From positions 186,001-250,000 of the forward strand of contig NZ_FOFM01000004.1 of the NCBI RefSeq assembly GCF_900110875.1: DNA of 64,000 bases. The letters are read 5' to 3'. The translations under genes and the position numbers were made by a program. Position 1 is the stretch's first letter; every line of letters begins with the position of its first letter. Positions 27,518-36,673 of this stretch are shown one piece after another. Under the pieces are notes generated by a model. The model worked only from the letters and a program-made list of their open reading frames with translations, did no database searches and was not told the DNA's origin. Source of the DNA: Pseudovibrio axinellae. Lineage in GTDB: Bacteria; Pseudomonadota; Alphaproteobacteria; Rhizobiales; Stappiaceae.

Positions 27518-28363
27518 CTAGGCTTCTTCGCTGATGACCTCAGTTTGTGGGCTGGCGCCCCATTCACTCCACGACCCATCATAAAGCGCGGTTTTGGTGT
27601 AGCCGACTTTTTCCAGTGCAAGGGAAATGACAGCTGCGGTCACGCCAGAGCCACAGGACGTGATGACGGGTGTATTGGCATCCACGCCTGTTTGGTGGAA
27701 GATGTCTTTCAGGTCTTCATTTGAGCGCAGCTTACCTTCTTCTAGGAGTAAGCCGAATGGAAGGTTGAGGGCACCCGGCATGTGACCTGCACGTACGCCT
27801 TCACGCGGTTCTGGTGCTTGTCCCATAAAGCGCTCTGGAGAGCGGGCATCGAGTACCAGTTGTTGGCTGGAGTTTAAAGCTTCTTGAACTTCGCTCAGAT
27901 TGCGCACCATGTCGTGGTTTAGTATCGCCGTAAAATGGCGTTCCATACGCGGTGGTTGATCGTCGGTGAGTGGGTACCCTTTGGCCTTCCATGCAGGCAA
28001 GCCGCCGTCCAGCACGAATACGCTTTTGACGCCAAAGGCACGGAACATCCACCACACGCGGGCGGCGGAGAAGATGCCCATTGCGTCATAAACAATGATG
28101 GTCTGCCCGTCGCCTATGCCCATCCTTCGCATTTTTGAGGAGAATATATGCGGCTCTGGCATCATGTGCGGGAGCGTGGAGTTTTGATCGCTGACTTCGT
28201 CGATGTCCATGAATAGTGCGCCTGGAATGTGCTCTTGTGCATATTCCTCTTTTCCATTGCGTTCCATGGCTGGCAGGTACCAGGAGGCGTCGATAATAAC
28301 TACATCGGGAGCATCAAGGTGTTCCTTGAGCCAGTCTACCGAAACAATAGGTTCCTGTACCAT
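27518..28363 (-). CDS. sseA: 3-mercaptopyruvate sulfurtransferase
   Basis: A two-domain rhodanese-fold enzyme (281 residues) that moves sulfur from 3-mercaptopyruvate to a thiol or cyanide. The catalytic loop CGSGVTA with Cys237 follows the mercaptopyruvate pattern (CGxGVTA) rather than thiosulfate sulfurtransferase (CRKGVT). Conserved blocks DASWYLP, HIPGALFMDIDEVSD, DGGLPAWKAKG, DARSPERF and HMPGALNLP are all present. It begins three bases after the AlaX stop, so the two are probably one transcript. A cysteine-related role fits with cysteine synthase further upstream on the same strand. Confidence 0.95.
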   Translation of the reverse strand: MVQEPIVSVDWLKEHLDAPDVVIIDASWYLPAMERNGKEEYAQEHIPGALFMDIDEVSDQNSTLPHMMPEPHIFSSKMRRMGIGDGQTIIVYDAMGIFSAARVWWMFRAFGVKSVFVLDGGLPAWKAKGYPLTDDQPPRMERHFTAILNHDMVRNLSEVQEALNSSQQLVLDARSPERFMGQAPEPREGVRAGHMPGALNLPFGLLLEEGKLRSNEDLKDIFHQTGVDANTPVITSCGSGVTAAVISLALEKVGYTKTALYDGSWSEWGASPQTEVISEEA

Positions 28364-28366
28364 GTC

Positions 28367-29095
28367 TTAGTCCTCCAACTGGATGCGAACACGCCTGTTC
28401 TGGCGGCCTTTGTTCTCAATCTTGGTGATTATAGCTTTGCCGATCTGCATGGTTTGAGATACATGCGTTCCCCCACAAGGCTGTAAGTCTATGTCTGGTC
28501 CAATTCTTACCAGCCTTATGCTGCCGGTGCCCATAGGTGGTTTTACGCTCATCGTTTTTACAAGACCTGGATTGGCTTCCAGCTCCGCATCTGTAATCCA
28601 CTCGTGTATGACGGGATCATCATTTGCAATGAGTTGGTGCAATCTGTCGGTCAGGTCCTGTTTGTCCAGCGTTGCTTCTGGAATGTTGAAGTCCAGACGG
28701 CCAGTGCCTTCGCTGATTTGCCCGCCGGTAACAGGAAAGGGCAGCACGACAGACAGGAGGTGAAGAGCGGTGTGCACGCGCATGCGTTTGTAGCGGGTCT
28801 CCCAGTCAATGTGAGCTGTTAATTTCGCTCCGGGGCTTAATCCATCTGGCAGCTGCGTGCCTTCTTTGGGCTGGTGTATAATCTGGCTGCGGTCTTTGGA
28901 GTACAGAGCTGTTTGGATGGGGAGGTGCGTGCCGTCCTCAAACTCAAGGACGCCGCTGTCGCCTGGCTGTCCGCCGCCATTGGGGTAAAAGCACGTACGG
29001 TCCAGTACGATGCAGCCTTGCGGTGTGATGTGGCTGAGCGTGGCCTCACAACTGCGCAGGTAAGCATCCTCTTGGTATAAATGTTCGGTCATCAA
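28367..29095 (-). CDS. alanyl-tRNA editing protein AlaX-like
   Basis: A free-standing relative of the editing domain of alanyl-tRNA synthetase (242 residues), which hydrolyses Ser- or Gly-tRNA(Ala). The start contains DRTCFYPNGGGQPGDSG, the zinc ligands His108 and His112 are in RVHTALHLLS, and Cys207/His211 are in CGGTH. It is longer than the shortest AlaX forms and has the N-terminal beta-barrel part, so it is the AlaX-M type. It lies three bases upstream of sseA. The second Met of MMTEHLYQE may be the true start. No catalytic synthetase domain is present. Confidence 0.92.
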   Translation of the reverse strand: MMTEHLYQEDAYLRSCEATLSHITPQGCIVLDRTCFYPNGGGQPGDSGVLEFEDGTHLPIQTALYSKDRSQIIHQPKEGTQLPDGLSPGAKLTAHIDWETRYKRMRVHTALHLLSVVLPFPVTGGQISEGTGRLDFNIPEATLDKQDLTDRLHQLIANDDPVIHEWITDAELEANPGLVKTMSVKPPMGTGSIRLVRIGPDIDLQPCGGTHVSQTMQIGKAIITKIENKGRQNRRVRIQLED

Positions 29096-29166
29096 ATAAT
29101 CTCGAATATAAGAAGGGAGACAGGCGCGTTGTTCTAAATGTGCGTTGCTCCGCTTTTTTATGTTGG

Positions 29167-29810
29167 TCAGGCGGTTGAGCGTGTGCTGAGGAGTTTAACA
29201 GCGAAGGCAGCCATAATGCTTGCGAACGAATAATCCAGCAGGCGCATGACGCGCGGAGAGCTGCGCAGGAAACGAGAAAAGGCCGATGCGCCAAGAACCA
29301 TCAGGACACAACTTGGGACGCTTAGTAAAATGAAGAAGAAGCCGAGAAAGAGGAGCTTGGCTGTCGCGCTGGGGTCTGTTGCGGATACGAACTGGGGGAG
29401 GAAGCCGACGAAAAACAGCACAATTTTCGGGTTGAGGAGGTTTATTGTTACTGCCTTAGCCCAGATAGAGTGAACAGGCTCCTTTGCAACCATGCCTTTT
29501 TCCAAGGTGAGGGCGGAGCCGTTGCGCAAAATTTGAACGGCAAGGTAGCCCAGATAAAGCGCCCCTGCTGTTTTGAGTATTTGAAATGCGAGCTCGGATG
29601 CAGCCAGCAGCGCGGAAATGCCAACTGCTGCGAAAACTGCGTGAACCATGATGCCGCTGGTTGCGCCGACATTGCTACCAGCCCGGCTTTGCGACCTTGA
29701 GTGAGCGTTTTGCTCATAAAGAAGGTCATGTCAGGGCCAGGTGTCAGGGACAAGATGAAGGAGGCGAGCGTGAAACCAGCCAGCACACTTAATTCAGGCA
29801 TGAAAAACAT
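29167..29810 (-). pseudogene. LysE/RhtB-family amino acid exporter broken by a frameshift
   Basis: Two overlapping frames together make one LysE-type exporter of about 214 residues. The first frame, from the ATG at 29810 (GGAGG eight bases upstream), reads MPELSVLAGFTLASFILSL and TPGPDMTFFMSKTLTQGRKAG, the family N-terminus. Near 29665-29680 the reading shifts to a second frame, which continues GATSGIMVHAVFAAVGISALL and LNPKIVLFFVGFLPQFV to the end at 29167. Adding one base in the stretch coding GLVA-NVGATSG joins them. The gene is therefore inactivated in this strain, or the base is missing by a sequencing error; all other family features are intact. Confidence 0.8.
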
Positions 29811-29899
29811 ACAGGAAGCCTCCAGTGTTATTCTTTTCAGTTCAGACCTAAACAATTTTGTTGGATTTTTGCAAGTCTACTGAAGTGGACTAGCCTGCG

Positions 29900-31360
29900 T
29901 TAAAGCACTGGGGAGAAAAGACGTGCTGCTTGTGCCAGAACACGGAAGGCATAGCGGCGGTTGTTGAGTTCTGCGCGATCTGTACGGCGGGCGCCTTCAA
30001 AATCACGCAGTAGCATTTTTTCGGTTTGTTGCACCATGTTTTTGCCTGTGAACCAGAGCGTGATCTCAAAGTTGATGTTGAAGGAGCGATTATCAAAGTT
30101 CACGGTGCCAACACCGGCCAGTGCGCTGTCGACGAGAATCACTTTCTCGTGCAAGAAACCTTCCAGATAGCGGTACACTTTGATGCCATGGCTGGCCAGA
30201 TTATCTGCATGTGCATAGCTTGCAAGCCACACCAGCCAGTGATCTGCTTTTTCGGGAAGCAGGATACGCACATCAACGCCGCGTAGTGCAGCTGCATATA
30301 ATGCGGTGAGCACCTCAATGCCGGGGACAAAGTAGGGGCTAACGATCCAAAGGCGCTCCTTGGCCCGGGAGATGCTTTCCACAAAGCTGATGGCGCAGTC
30401 CTCCTGAACGTCGGCAGGGCCTGTGGGCATGACCATCACGTTTTCGCCGCCCGCTTTAGGAAAGCTTGCGGGAAGCTCTAACTGCAATGTATTTCCGGTT
30501 GCAAACTGCCAGTCTTCGCTGAATGAAAGCGTGGCTGCCAAAGCTGCAGCACCGGAGACTTTCACATGAGTGTCGCGCCAATGGCCAAACTCTTTGGAGA
30601 GGCCAAGGTACTCTTCGCCAATGTTGTGTCCGCCAATCCAGCAATGCTTGCTGTCTGTTACGACCACTTTGCGATGATTGCGGTAGTTTAGGCGCATTGG
30701 CCCGAGTATGCGCATGAGGCGGTGGCGCTTATTGAAGCCACTAACGTTTACTCCTGCCTCTTCCAGGCGGCTTAGGTACTGGGTGGAGAGCGCGCGCGAG
30801 CCGATGTCATCGTAAAGAAGGCAAACGTGCAAGCCTGCCTTGGCGCGCTCGATTAGCACATCGGCAAGTTCCAGTCCTATGCTGTCTTCGCGGATAATGA
30901 AGAACTGCACCAGAATATGTTTTTCGGCAGTGCGAATGCCCTCAATGATCGAGGTAAACATGGCTGGCCCGTCGATGAGCAAGCGGCACTGGTTGTGTTG
31001 CAGGAAGGGAATGGAGGCAATGCGGGTGTGTACCGGCCACCTGCTGCTGGCAGTGCCATCTACATAGGGCGTATGAAGGTTTAAGACATCTGTTTCGATC
31101 TGTGAGATGTCATCACGCACCTCAATATAGTCATCAAGTCGCTTCCAGGCAAAAATGAAATAGAGGAAGACCGTTGGCATAGGCAGAAAAAACAGGGATA
31201 GCAGCCAGGCAATGCTGCCTTGCGAGGTGCGCGAGTACATGATCTCGCGAATGGCGCAAATTACAGCCAGTGCATAGAAAAAGATACTGGAAATGGCGAA
31301 TAAGTGGAGTAGGTTAATTGAAGATTCCAAGCGTTCCACTCCTGTGATGCGAGCGCTCAC
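29900..31360 (-). CDS. cls: cardiolipin synthase, phospholipase D family
   Basis: It condenses phosphatidylglycerol into cardiolipin at the inner membrane. The 486-residue product has two N-terminal transmembrane helices (about 18-38 and 50-72), then two HKD catalytic motifs, HRKVVVTD at 229-236 and HEKVILVD at 404-411, each followed by the GGHN/GTVNFDNRS-type Gly/Asn-rich segment. Length and layout match ClsA-type enzymes. The ATG at 31360 is the first in frame and gives the full N-terminal helix. It is 64 bases behind cysteine synthase on the same strand but not functionally related. Confidence 0.94.
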   Translation of the reverse strand: MSARITGVERLESSINLLHLFAISSIFFYALAVICAIREIMYSRTSQGSIAWLLSLFFLPMPTVFLYFIFAWKRLDDYIEVRDDISQIETDVLNLHTPYVDGTASSRWPVHTRIASIPFLQHNQCRLLIDGPAMFTSIIEGIRTAEKHILVQFFIIREDSIGLELADVLIERAKAGLHVCLLYDDIGSRALSTQYLSRLEEAGVNVSGFNKRHRLMRILGPMRLNYRNHRKVVVTDSKHCWIGGHNIGEEYLGLSKEFGHWRDTHVKVSGAAALAATLSFSEDWQFATGNTLQLELPASFPKAGGENVMVMPTGPADVQEDCAISFVESISRAKERLWIVSPYFVPGIEVLTALYAAALRGVDVRILLPEKADHWLVWLASYAHADNLASHGIKVYRYLEGFLHEKVILVDSALAGVGTVNFDNRSFNINFEITLWFTGKNMVQQTEKMLLRDFEGARRTDRAELNNRRYAFRVLAQAARLFSPVL

Positions 31361-31424
31361 TTATAACTGTCGTAAGAGCTTTGGTCAAAACCTCTTACGA
31401 CAGATTTTTGGGCCTTATGAATTA

Positions 31425-32474
31425 TCAGGCTGCTTCAAATGGAATGGAGATGTTGGACTTGCGTTCCATCCATTGCGGAACCGGCAGGCCTTTTTCTCTC
31501 AGGAAGTCAGGGTTGAACATTTTCGCTTGATAGCGTGTGCCGTAATCGCACAGTATGGTCACGATGGTGTGGCCGGGGCCAAGGTCCTTAGCAAGGCGCA
31601 TTGCACCTGCCACATTGATTCCTGATGATCCACCAAGGCAAAGGCCTTCATGTTCCAAAAGCTCAAAGTTGATCAGCAGGCCTTCCTCATCAGAAATGCG
31701 ATAGGGGAAGTCGATCGGGGCGTCTTCTAGATTCGCGGTGATGCGACCCTGACCGATGCCCTCAGTGATTGATGAGCCTTCTGATTTTAATTCGCCATTG
31801 GCATAGTAGTTGTAAAGCGCTGCTCCGTGTGGGTCAGCAAGACCGATTTTAATGTTCGGGTTCTTTTCTTTCAGCCCCATGCCTGTGCCTGCAAGGGTGC
31901 CGCCGGTGCCAACTGCACAGATGAAAGCATCAACTTTGCCATCAGTTTGCTGCCAGATTTCCTGTGCTGTGGTTTCTTGGTGGCCCCGACGGTTTGCAAC
32001 ATTATCAAACTGGTTGGCCCAGATTGCACCTTGCGGGTGCGAGGCGTTGAGTTCCTGCGCGATACGCTGGGAGACTTTGATGTAGTTGTTCGGGTTTTTG
32101 TAGGGTACTGCGGGAACTTCGACCAGCTCAGCGCCTGCAATACGCAACATGTCTTTCTTTTCCTGGGACTGGGTTTCAGGAATGACAATTACAGAGCGGT
32201 AGCCCAGAGCGTTGCCGACAAGTGCCAGCCCGATGCCGGTGTTGCCAGCGGTGCCCTCTACAATAATGCCGCCCGGTTTCAACGTGCCGCGTTTGACAGC
32301 ATCACGGATAATGAACAAAGCTGCGCGGTCTTTGACGGATTGACCAGGGTTCATGAACTCAGCTTTCCCGAGGATTTCACAGCCGGTTCTTTCTGAAGGG
32401 CCCTTCAGGCGGATAAGGGGGGTGTTGCCGATGGCTTCGATGGTAGAGGCGCACGTGTCCATAAGTTCTCTCAA
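31425..32474 (-). CDS. cysteine synthase A (O-acetylserine sulfhydrylase type)
   Basis: A fold-type II PLP enzyme of 349 residues making cysteine from O-acetylserine and sulfide. The PLP lysine is K48 in MNPGQSVKDRAA, followed by EGTAGNTGIGLALVG (substrate loop), CAVGTGGTLAGTG (phosphate-binding glycine loop) and GLCLGGSSGINVAGA. The C-terminus DYGTRYQAKMFNPDFLREKG places it in the longer CysK-like group common in alphaproteobacteria. Two start codons lie close together (MRELMDTC); the second Met may be used. With sseA nearby it suggests sulfur amino-acid metabolism in this stretch, but no cys regulatory gene is seen. Confidence 0.93.
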   Translation of the reverse strand: MRELMDTCASTIEAIGNTPLIRLKGPSERTGCEILGKAEFMNPGQSVKDRAALFIIRDAVKRGTLKPGGIIVEGTAGNTGIGLALVGNALGYRSVIVIPETQSQEKKDMLRIAGAELVEVPAVPYKNPNNYIKVSQRIAQELNASHPQGAIWANQFDNVANRRGHQETTAQEIWQQTDGKVDAFICAVGTGGTLAGTGMGLKEKNPNIKIGLADPHGAALYNYYANGELKSEGSSITEGIGQGRITANLEDAPIDFPYRISDEEGLLINFELLEHEGLCLGGSSGINVAGAMRLAKDLGPGHTIVTILCDYGTRYQAKMFNPDFLREKGLPVPQWMERKSNISIPFEAA

Positions 32475-32707
32475 ATAATTCGTGTGACCATGACTATTAA
32501 AATACGGGTGTGATCCCTTTTAGAACCACGCTACTGTGCCGGGTGGTTAAGAACAAGAAATGGCCTGCCAAAGGGTGCGTCAGACTAGGATATTGTTCCA
32601 AGCAGGATCGAAGATATGAACGAAATTGCTCAGCTGGTGCTCTGATGTCGAATGAGTGCGTTAAATGCGAAATGAGAGAGCATTGATTTGCGCGTGGCGC
32701 TCTGTGT

Positions 32708-33397
32708 TCAGGATTTGCTTTCCAGCCATGTGATGGCGTCTTTGGTCGCCTTCCACAGGATTTCGCCGTTGTCACCTGCGCGGAACATGAAGGAGTTATG
32801 GACTTCCTTTTGAACCGGCTGCACTTCGAGCAGTTTTACCTGTGTGTCCATGGATGCTGAGAAAGCTGTTTTTTGCGTTACCACAAAGCGCTCATCGGTT
32901 GGCACGCGGGCCTGATCTTTAGGAAGATCTGCCCTTTGCAAAGCTTCGCGATGAGATTCAGGCTGCATGAGCGTCACTGCGATCGCTCTGCCGTCTGGCA
33001 AAAGGTGGGTTTCGTTTGGTTGGACCTCGGAATTGTAAATGACCTCCCCATATGAATCGATCAGCTCGACCCAAAGGGTTTTGCGTCCCTGAATCTCTAC
33101 TTCACCAACCCAGATGGACAGGTCGCTCTTGAGCGGGTCGGCATAGGGGGTGTTTGAGGGAGGAACCAGCGTAACGGCCAGATAGTCCTCTGGCATGGCG
33201 TAGGTGCTGCCGCTGCTTGACTTATCTATCAACCGCGGCCCCGGAGTTTCGGGCGCGCTCGTTGCTGGCGGTGTTTCTGCAAGGGAGGGCGTTGCCATAG
33301 CGAGCGGCAGTACAGTCAAGGCGGCAAGTAACCCAAGCTTTGCAGGGGTAAGCTTGAAGGTCCCTAAAAGGTTATAGGGTGATAAATGAACACTCAT
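32708..33397 (-). CDS. secreted protein of unknown function
   Basis: From the ATG at 33397 (GGGAG about six bases upstream) the product has 229 residues. It begins with a polar stretch and a signal peptide ending LAMATPSLA, followed by a Pro/Thr-rich linker (ETPPATSAPETPGP). The mature part is beta-rich (DYLAVTLVPPSN, GRKTLWVELIDSYGEVIYNS, HLLPDGRAIAVTLMQP) and ends with a Trp-containing helix (ILWKATKDAITWLESKS). No cysteines are present in the mature part. I do not recognise the family. Gene density drops sharply upstream of it, where an AT-rich island follows. Confidence 0.7.
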   Translation of the reverse strand: MSVHLSPYNLLGTFKLTPAKLGLLAALTVLPLAMATPSLAETPPATSAPETPGPRLIDKSSSGSTYAMPEDYLAVTLVPPSNTPYADPLKSDLSIWVGEVEIQGRKTLWVELIDSYGEVIYNSEVQPNETHLLPDGRAIAVTLMQPESHREALQRADLPKDQARVPTDERFVVTQKTAFSASMDTQVKLLEVQPVQKEVHNSFMFRAGDNGEILWKATKDAITWLESKS

Positions 33398-34104
33398 AAA
33401 TGGCTCCCTGACTTTCACGCAGCAACTTTCCCAGAAGGGGCGCCTTATTGCGTGCAACTCCTTAGTCATCCTCTAGTAACGACTATGGTGATATGCACTA
33501 CATCTTTTATAGGTATATGTATTTACTCAGGGTATCTATGGCATAATAATTGTATATAAATTATGTTGCTCGTATTTATACTTTCATCCTATTTGGTTGT
33601 TATTATGTAAAATTTTCAATGTATTGATTTACTATATGTATTTCATGGAAATATGCCGCGTTATCTATTTTTTTAACTATCACAAAATTGCCGATTATTT
33701 CTGATGGAGATCTTAAGTTTTTGAGGTAATGGTGCTTTTTTGTCGAGAAGCTGAGGGTTTAGGAGTGGTAGGGGGCTTGTGTCGCAGCGAGCGACAGTCT
33801 CCACAATTCACCTGGGGTTGGGTGCCTACTAAAAATGAGGGGTGTTATCGTCAGACCATACTGAGAAGGAGGGTCAGTTTTGCCGCAAAGCGCAGCGCCT
33901 CGGTTTTTGTGCGAAAGAGGGTTCTGCCCAGATGAGCGCCCTTGCGACGGCCACCAGCGCTTGCAAGTGCTGCTTGTTCGCTTCGTGTAAACATGGTTTT
34001 CTACCCATTATTTTTTGTTATTTTATGGATAGACGCATACACGCACATATTGTGAAGCGTGTCGTTATATAAAGGGTTTTAAATTTGGGGAATTTAGAAA
34101 GAAG
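33398..34104. other. AT-rich island before the tRNA-Asn cluster
   Basis: About 700 bases without a convincing large gene. From 33500 to 33720 the sequence is very A+T-rich and carries no structure I can name. Around 33760-33990 it becomes GC-rich again and contains the short minus-strand frame listed separately. Plus-strand open frames here have no family character. Confidence 0.35.
33851..33994 (-). CDS. possible small basic protein (47 aa)
   Basis: A 47-residue minus-strand frame from the ATG at 33994 to a TGA at 33851-33853. It is Ala-, Arg-, Lys- and Leu-rich with a Gly-Arg-Arg-Lys-Gly basic patch near the middle. The frame covers exactly the GC-rich part of an otherwise AT-rich region, which hints at coding use or at a decayed gene fragment. 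The upstream sequence has only a weak ribosome site (GGGTAG, about seven bases off). It may be chance; no family is recognised. Confidence 0.25.
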   Translation of the reverse strand: MFTRSEQAALASAGGRRKGAHLGRTLFRTKTEALRFAAKLTLLLSMV

Positions 34105-34179
34105 TGGCTCCCCGGGCCGGATTCGAACCAGCGACCAAGCGGTTAACAGCCGCTTGCTCTACCACTGAGCTACCGGGGA
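34105..34179 (-). tRNA. tRNA-Asn (GTT), copy 1
   Basis: The minus strand folds as a standard cloverleaf: acceptor TCCCCGG / CCGGGGA, D-arm TAGCTCAGTGGTAGAGC, anticodon stem around CTGTTAA with anticodon GTT, and T-arm GGTTCGAATCC. The CCA end is encoded. 75 bases. Confidence 0.97.
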
Positions 34180-34214
34180 TCACGGTATTTTGCCATTGGC
34201 TGCAATCAAAGAAG

Positions 34215-34289
34215 TGGCTCCCCGGGCCGGATTCGAACCAGCGACCAAGCGGTTAACAGCCGCTTGCTCTACCACTGAGCTACCGGGGA
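34215..34289 (-). tRNA. tRNA-Asn (GTT), copy 2
   Basis: Identical over its 75 bases to the copy at 34105-34179. The spacers between the copies are also related in sequence, showing tandem duplication of a unit of about 110 bases. Confidence 0.97.
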
Positions 34290-34329
34290 TCACGATGATC
34301 TTGCCGTTATGGCTGCAAACGAAAAAGGA

Positions 34330-34404
34330 TGGCTCCCCGGGCCGGATTCGAACCAGCGACCAAGCGGTTAACAGCCGCTTGCTCTACCACTGAGCTACCG
34401 GGGA
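34330..34404 (-). tRNA. tRNA-Asn (GTT), copy 3
   Basis: Identical 75-base tRNA-Asn. It is the first to be transcribed of the three, if the array is one transcript on the minus strand. The opposite strand carries the cobalamin riboswitch about 280 bases away. Confidence 0.97.
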
Positions 34405-34685
34405 TCATAACACCCTTGCGAGTTTGCCTCGCCGTTTGCGTGAGGAGGCTTTTACAGAGGCATGGTGTGTTTGCCAAGTCGTTTTTTGCTAATTTTTCGA
34501 TTTGTGGACAGTTTCTCATTTCTTTTATTGAGATTTCCAAGGGGGTTAGCCAGAAATCTCGGAAAACCGGTGATTTTAAGGGTTGGAATGTCTGCTGGTG
34601 TTGGAATTCTAACAAATGCAATTGACAGGGGAGCGGATTGGGACCAACACTTAGCGCCAGAACTCCAGTATCTTTTCATCGTTTG

Positions 34686-34860
34686 CCTCGGCATCGCTGA
34701 AAGGATGAAACGGGAATGCGGTTCCGTATTATACGGAAATAAGCCGCAGCTGCCCCCGCAACTGTGTGTGGCGAGACTATAGCGATAATCCCACTGGCCT
34801 TTCCAGGCTGGGAAGGGGCTATAGTCGGTTGAGCTGCAAGCCAGGAGACCGGCTGGAGAT
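34686..34860 (+). ncRNA. cobalamin (AdoCbl) riboswitch
   Basis: The 5' leader of the cob operon shows the cobalamin riboswitch core: CGGGAATGCGGT near 34711, GCCGCAGCTGCCCCCGCAACTG near 34752, and the B12 box AGCCAGGAGACCGGCT at 34839-34854. In this class, coenzyme B12 binding represses the downstream genes. The expression platform lies between the B12 box and the ATG at 34907, where GAGAGG ribosome site at about 34896-34901 could be masked. No terminator T-run is seen, so translational control is more likely. Confidence 0.93.
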
Positions 34861-34906
34861 ATGATTTGACATAGAACGGCTGTCGGGTGGACGGCGAGAG
34901 GTGCTC

Positions 34907-35008
34907 ATGACACATATACCCCTGTCTCACGGTGAGACAGCGGATGTCCTTCGCTATAACCTTCCTGAAGTTTCGGCTTCTGCTTGCGTGCTGGTCAGCT
35001 CAAAATGA
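34907..35008 (+). CDS. 33-codon leader frame coupled to cobP
   Basis: An ATG at 34907 with GAGAGG five bases upstream opens a 33-codon frame that ends at TGA 35006-35008. That stop overlaps the likely cobP start (ATG 35005) as ATGA. The frame contains the palindrome CTGTCTCAC-G-GTGAGACAG (34921-34939). It begins MTHIPLSHGETADVL and has no family I recognise. The position directly after the B12 riboswitch and the overlap suggest that its translation sets translation of cobP. It could be a real small protein, a leader peptide, or the relic of a longer gene. Confidence 0.4.
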   Translation: MTHIPLSHGETADVLRYNLPEVSASACVLVSSK

Positions 35009-35564
35009 TGGCTGAACATTCCAAGGACCTATGCACACGCCATTGTCTTGTGACGGGCGGAGCGCGTTCCGGGAAAAGCGCATATGCGGAAAAGCTTGTC
35101 TTGCGTAGCGGACGACGTGCGACTTATATCGCCACTGGCCAGGCCTTTGATCTGGAGATGGAAGAGCGTATCACGCTTCACCAGACACAGCGTGGAAGCG
35201 ACTGGGATACAATCGAAGAGCCCTTGGAACTCGTCAGCGCGCTGGAGCGGTGCGCTGGTGCGGAGCGCGCCATCCTGGTCGATTGCCTGACGCTTTGGCT
35301 TTCAAACCTTATGCATGCAGAACGAGACTGGACGCGCGAGCTTGAGAAGCTTCAGCTGGTTCTGGCGCAGCTTCGGTGCCCCGTGGTGTTTGTTGGCAAT
35401 GAGGTGGGCATGGGCATTGTGCCTGATAATGCTATGGCCCGCGCCTTTAGAGATGAAGCTGGACGCCTTAATCAGCGCATTGGCGAGCTTTGTCATTTTG
35501 TTATGTTTGTAGCTGCTGGTCAGCCTTTGCAGCTGAAGCCTGCCGTTCATCCGGAGATTTATCT

Positions 35565-35568
<4 letters not shown>
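35005..35568 (+). CDS. cobP: bifunctional adenosylcobinamide kinase / adenosylcobinamide-phosphate guanylyltransferase
   Basis: It phosphorylates adenosylcobinamide and then transfers GMP from GTP, giving AdoCbi-GDP in the nucleotide-loop assembly. From ATG 35005 it has 187 residues; the P-loop GGARSGKS is at 18-25, and VDCLTLWLSNLM, VGNEVGMGIVP and FRDEAGRLNQRI are the CobU/CobP family blocks. A TTG at 34984 would extend it by seven residues but overlaps the leader frame heavily. The TGA stop overlaps the ATG of cobW. It is the first cobalamin enzyme gene behind the riboswitch. Confidence 0.95.
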
Positions 35569-36668
<1,100 letters not shown>

Positions 36669-36673
36669 ATTCC

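Noticed and set aside
34105-34404. Repeated 75-base unit as a repeat array or CRISPR
   Set aside because: Units fold as tRNA-Asn with encoded CCA; spacers are related, not unique.
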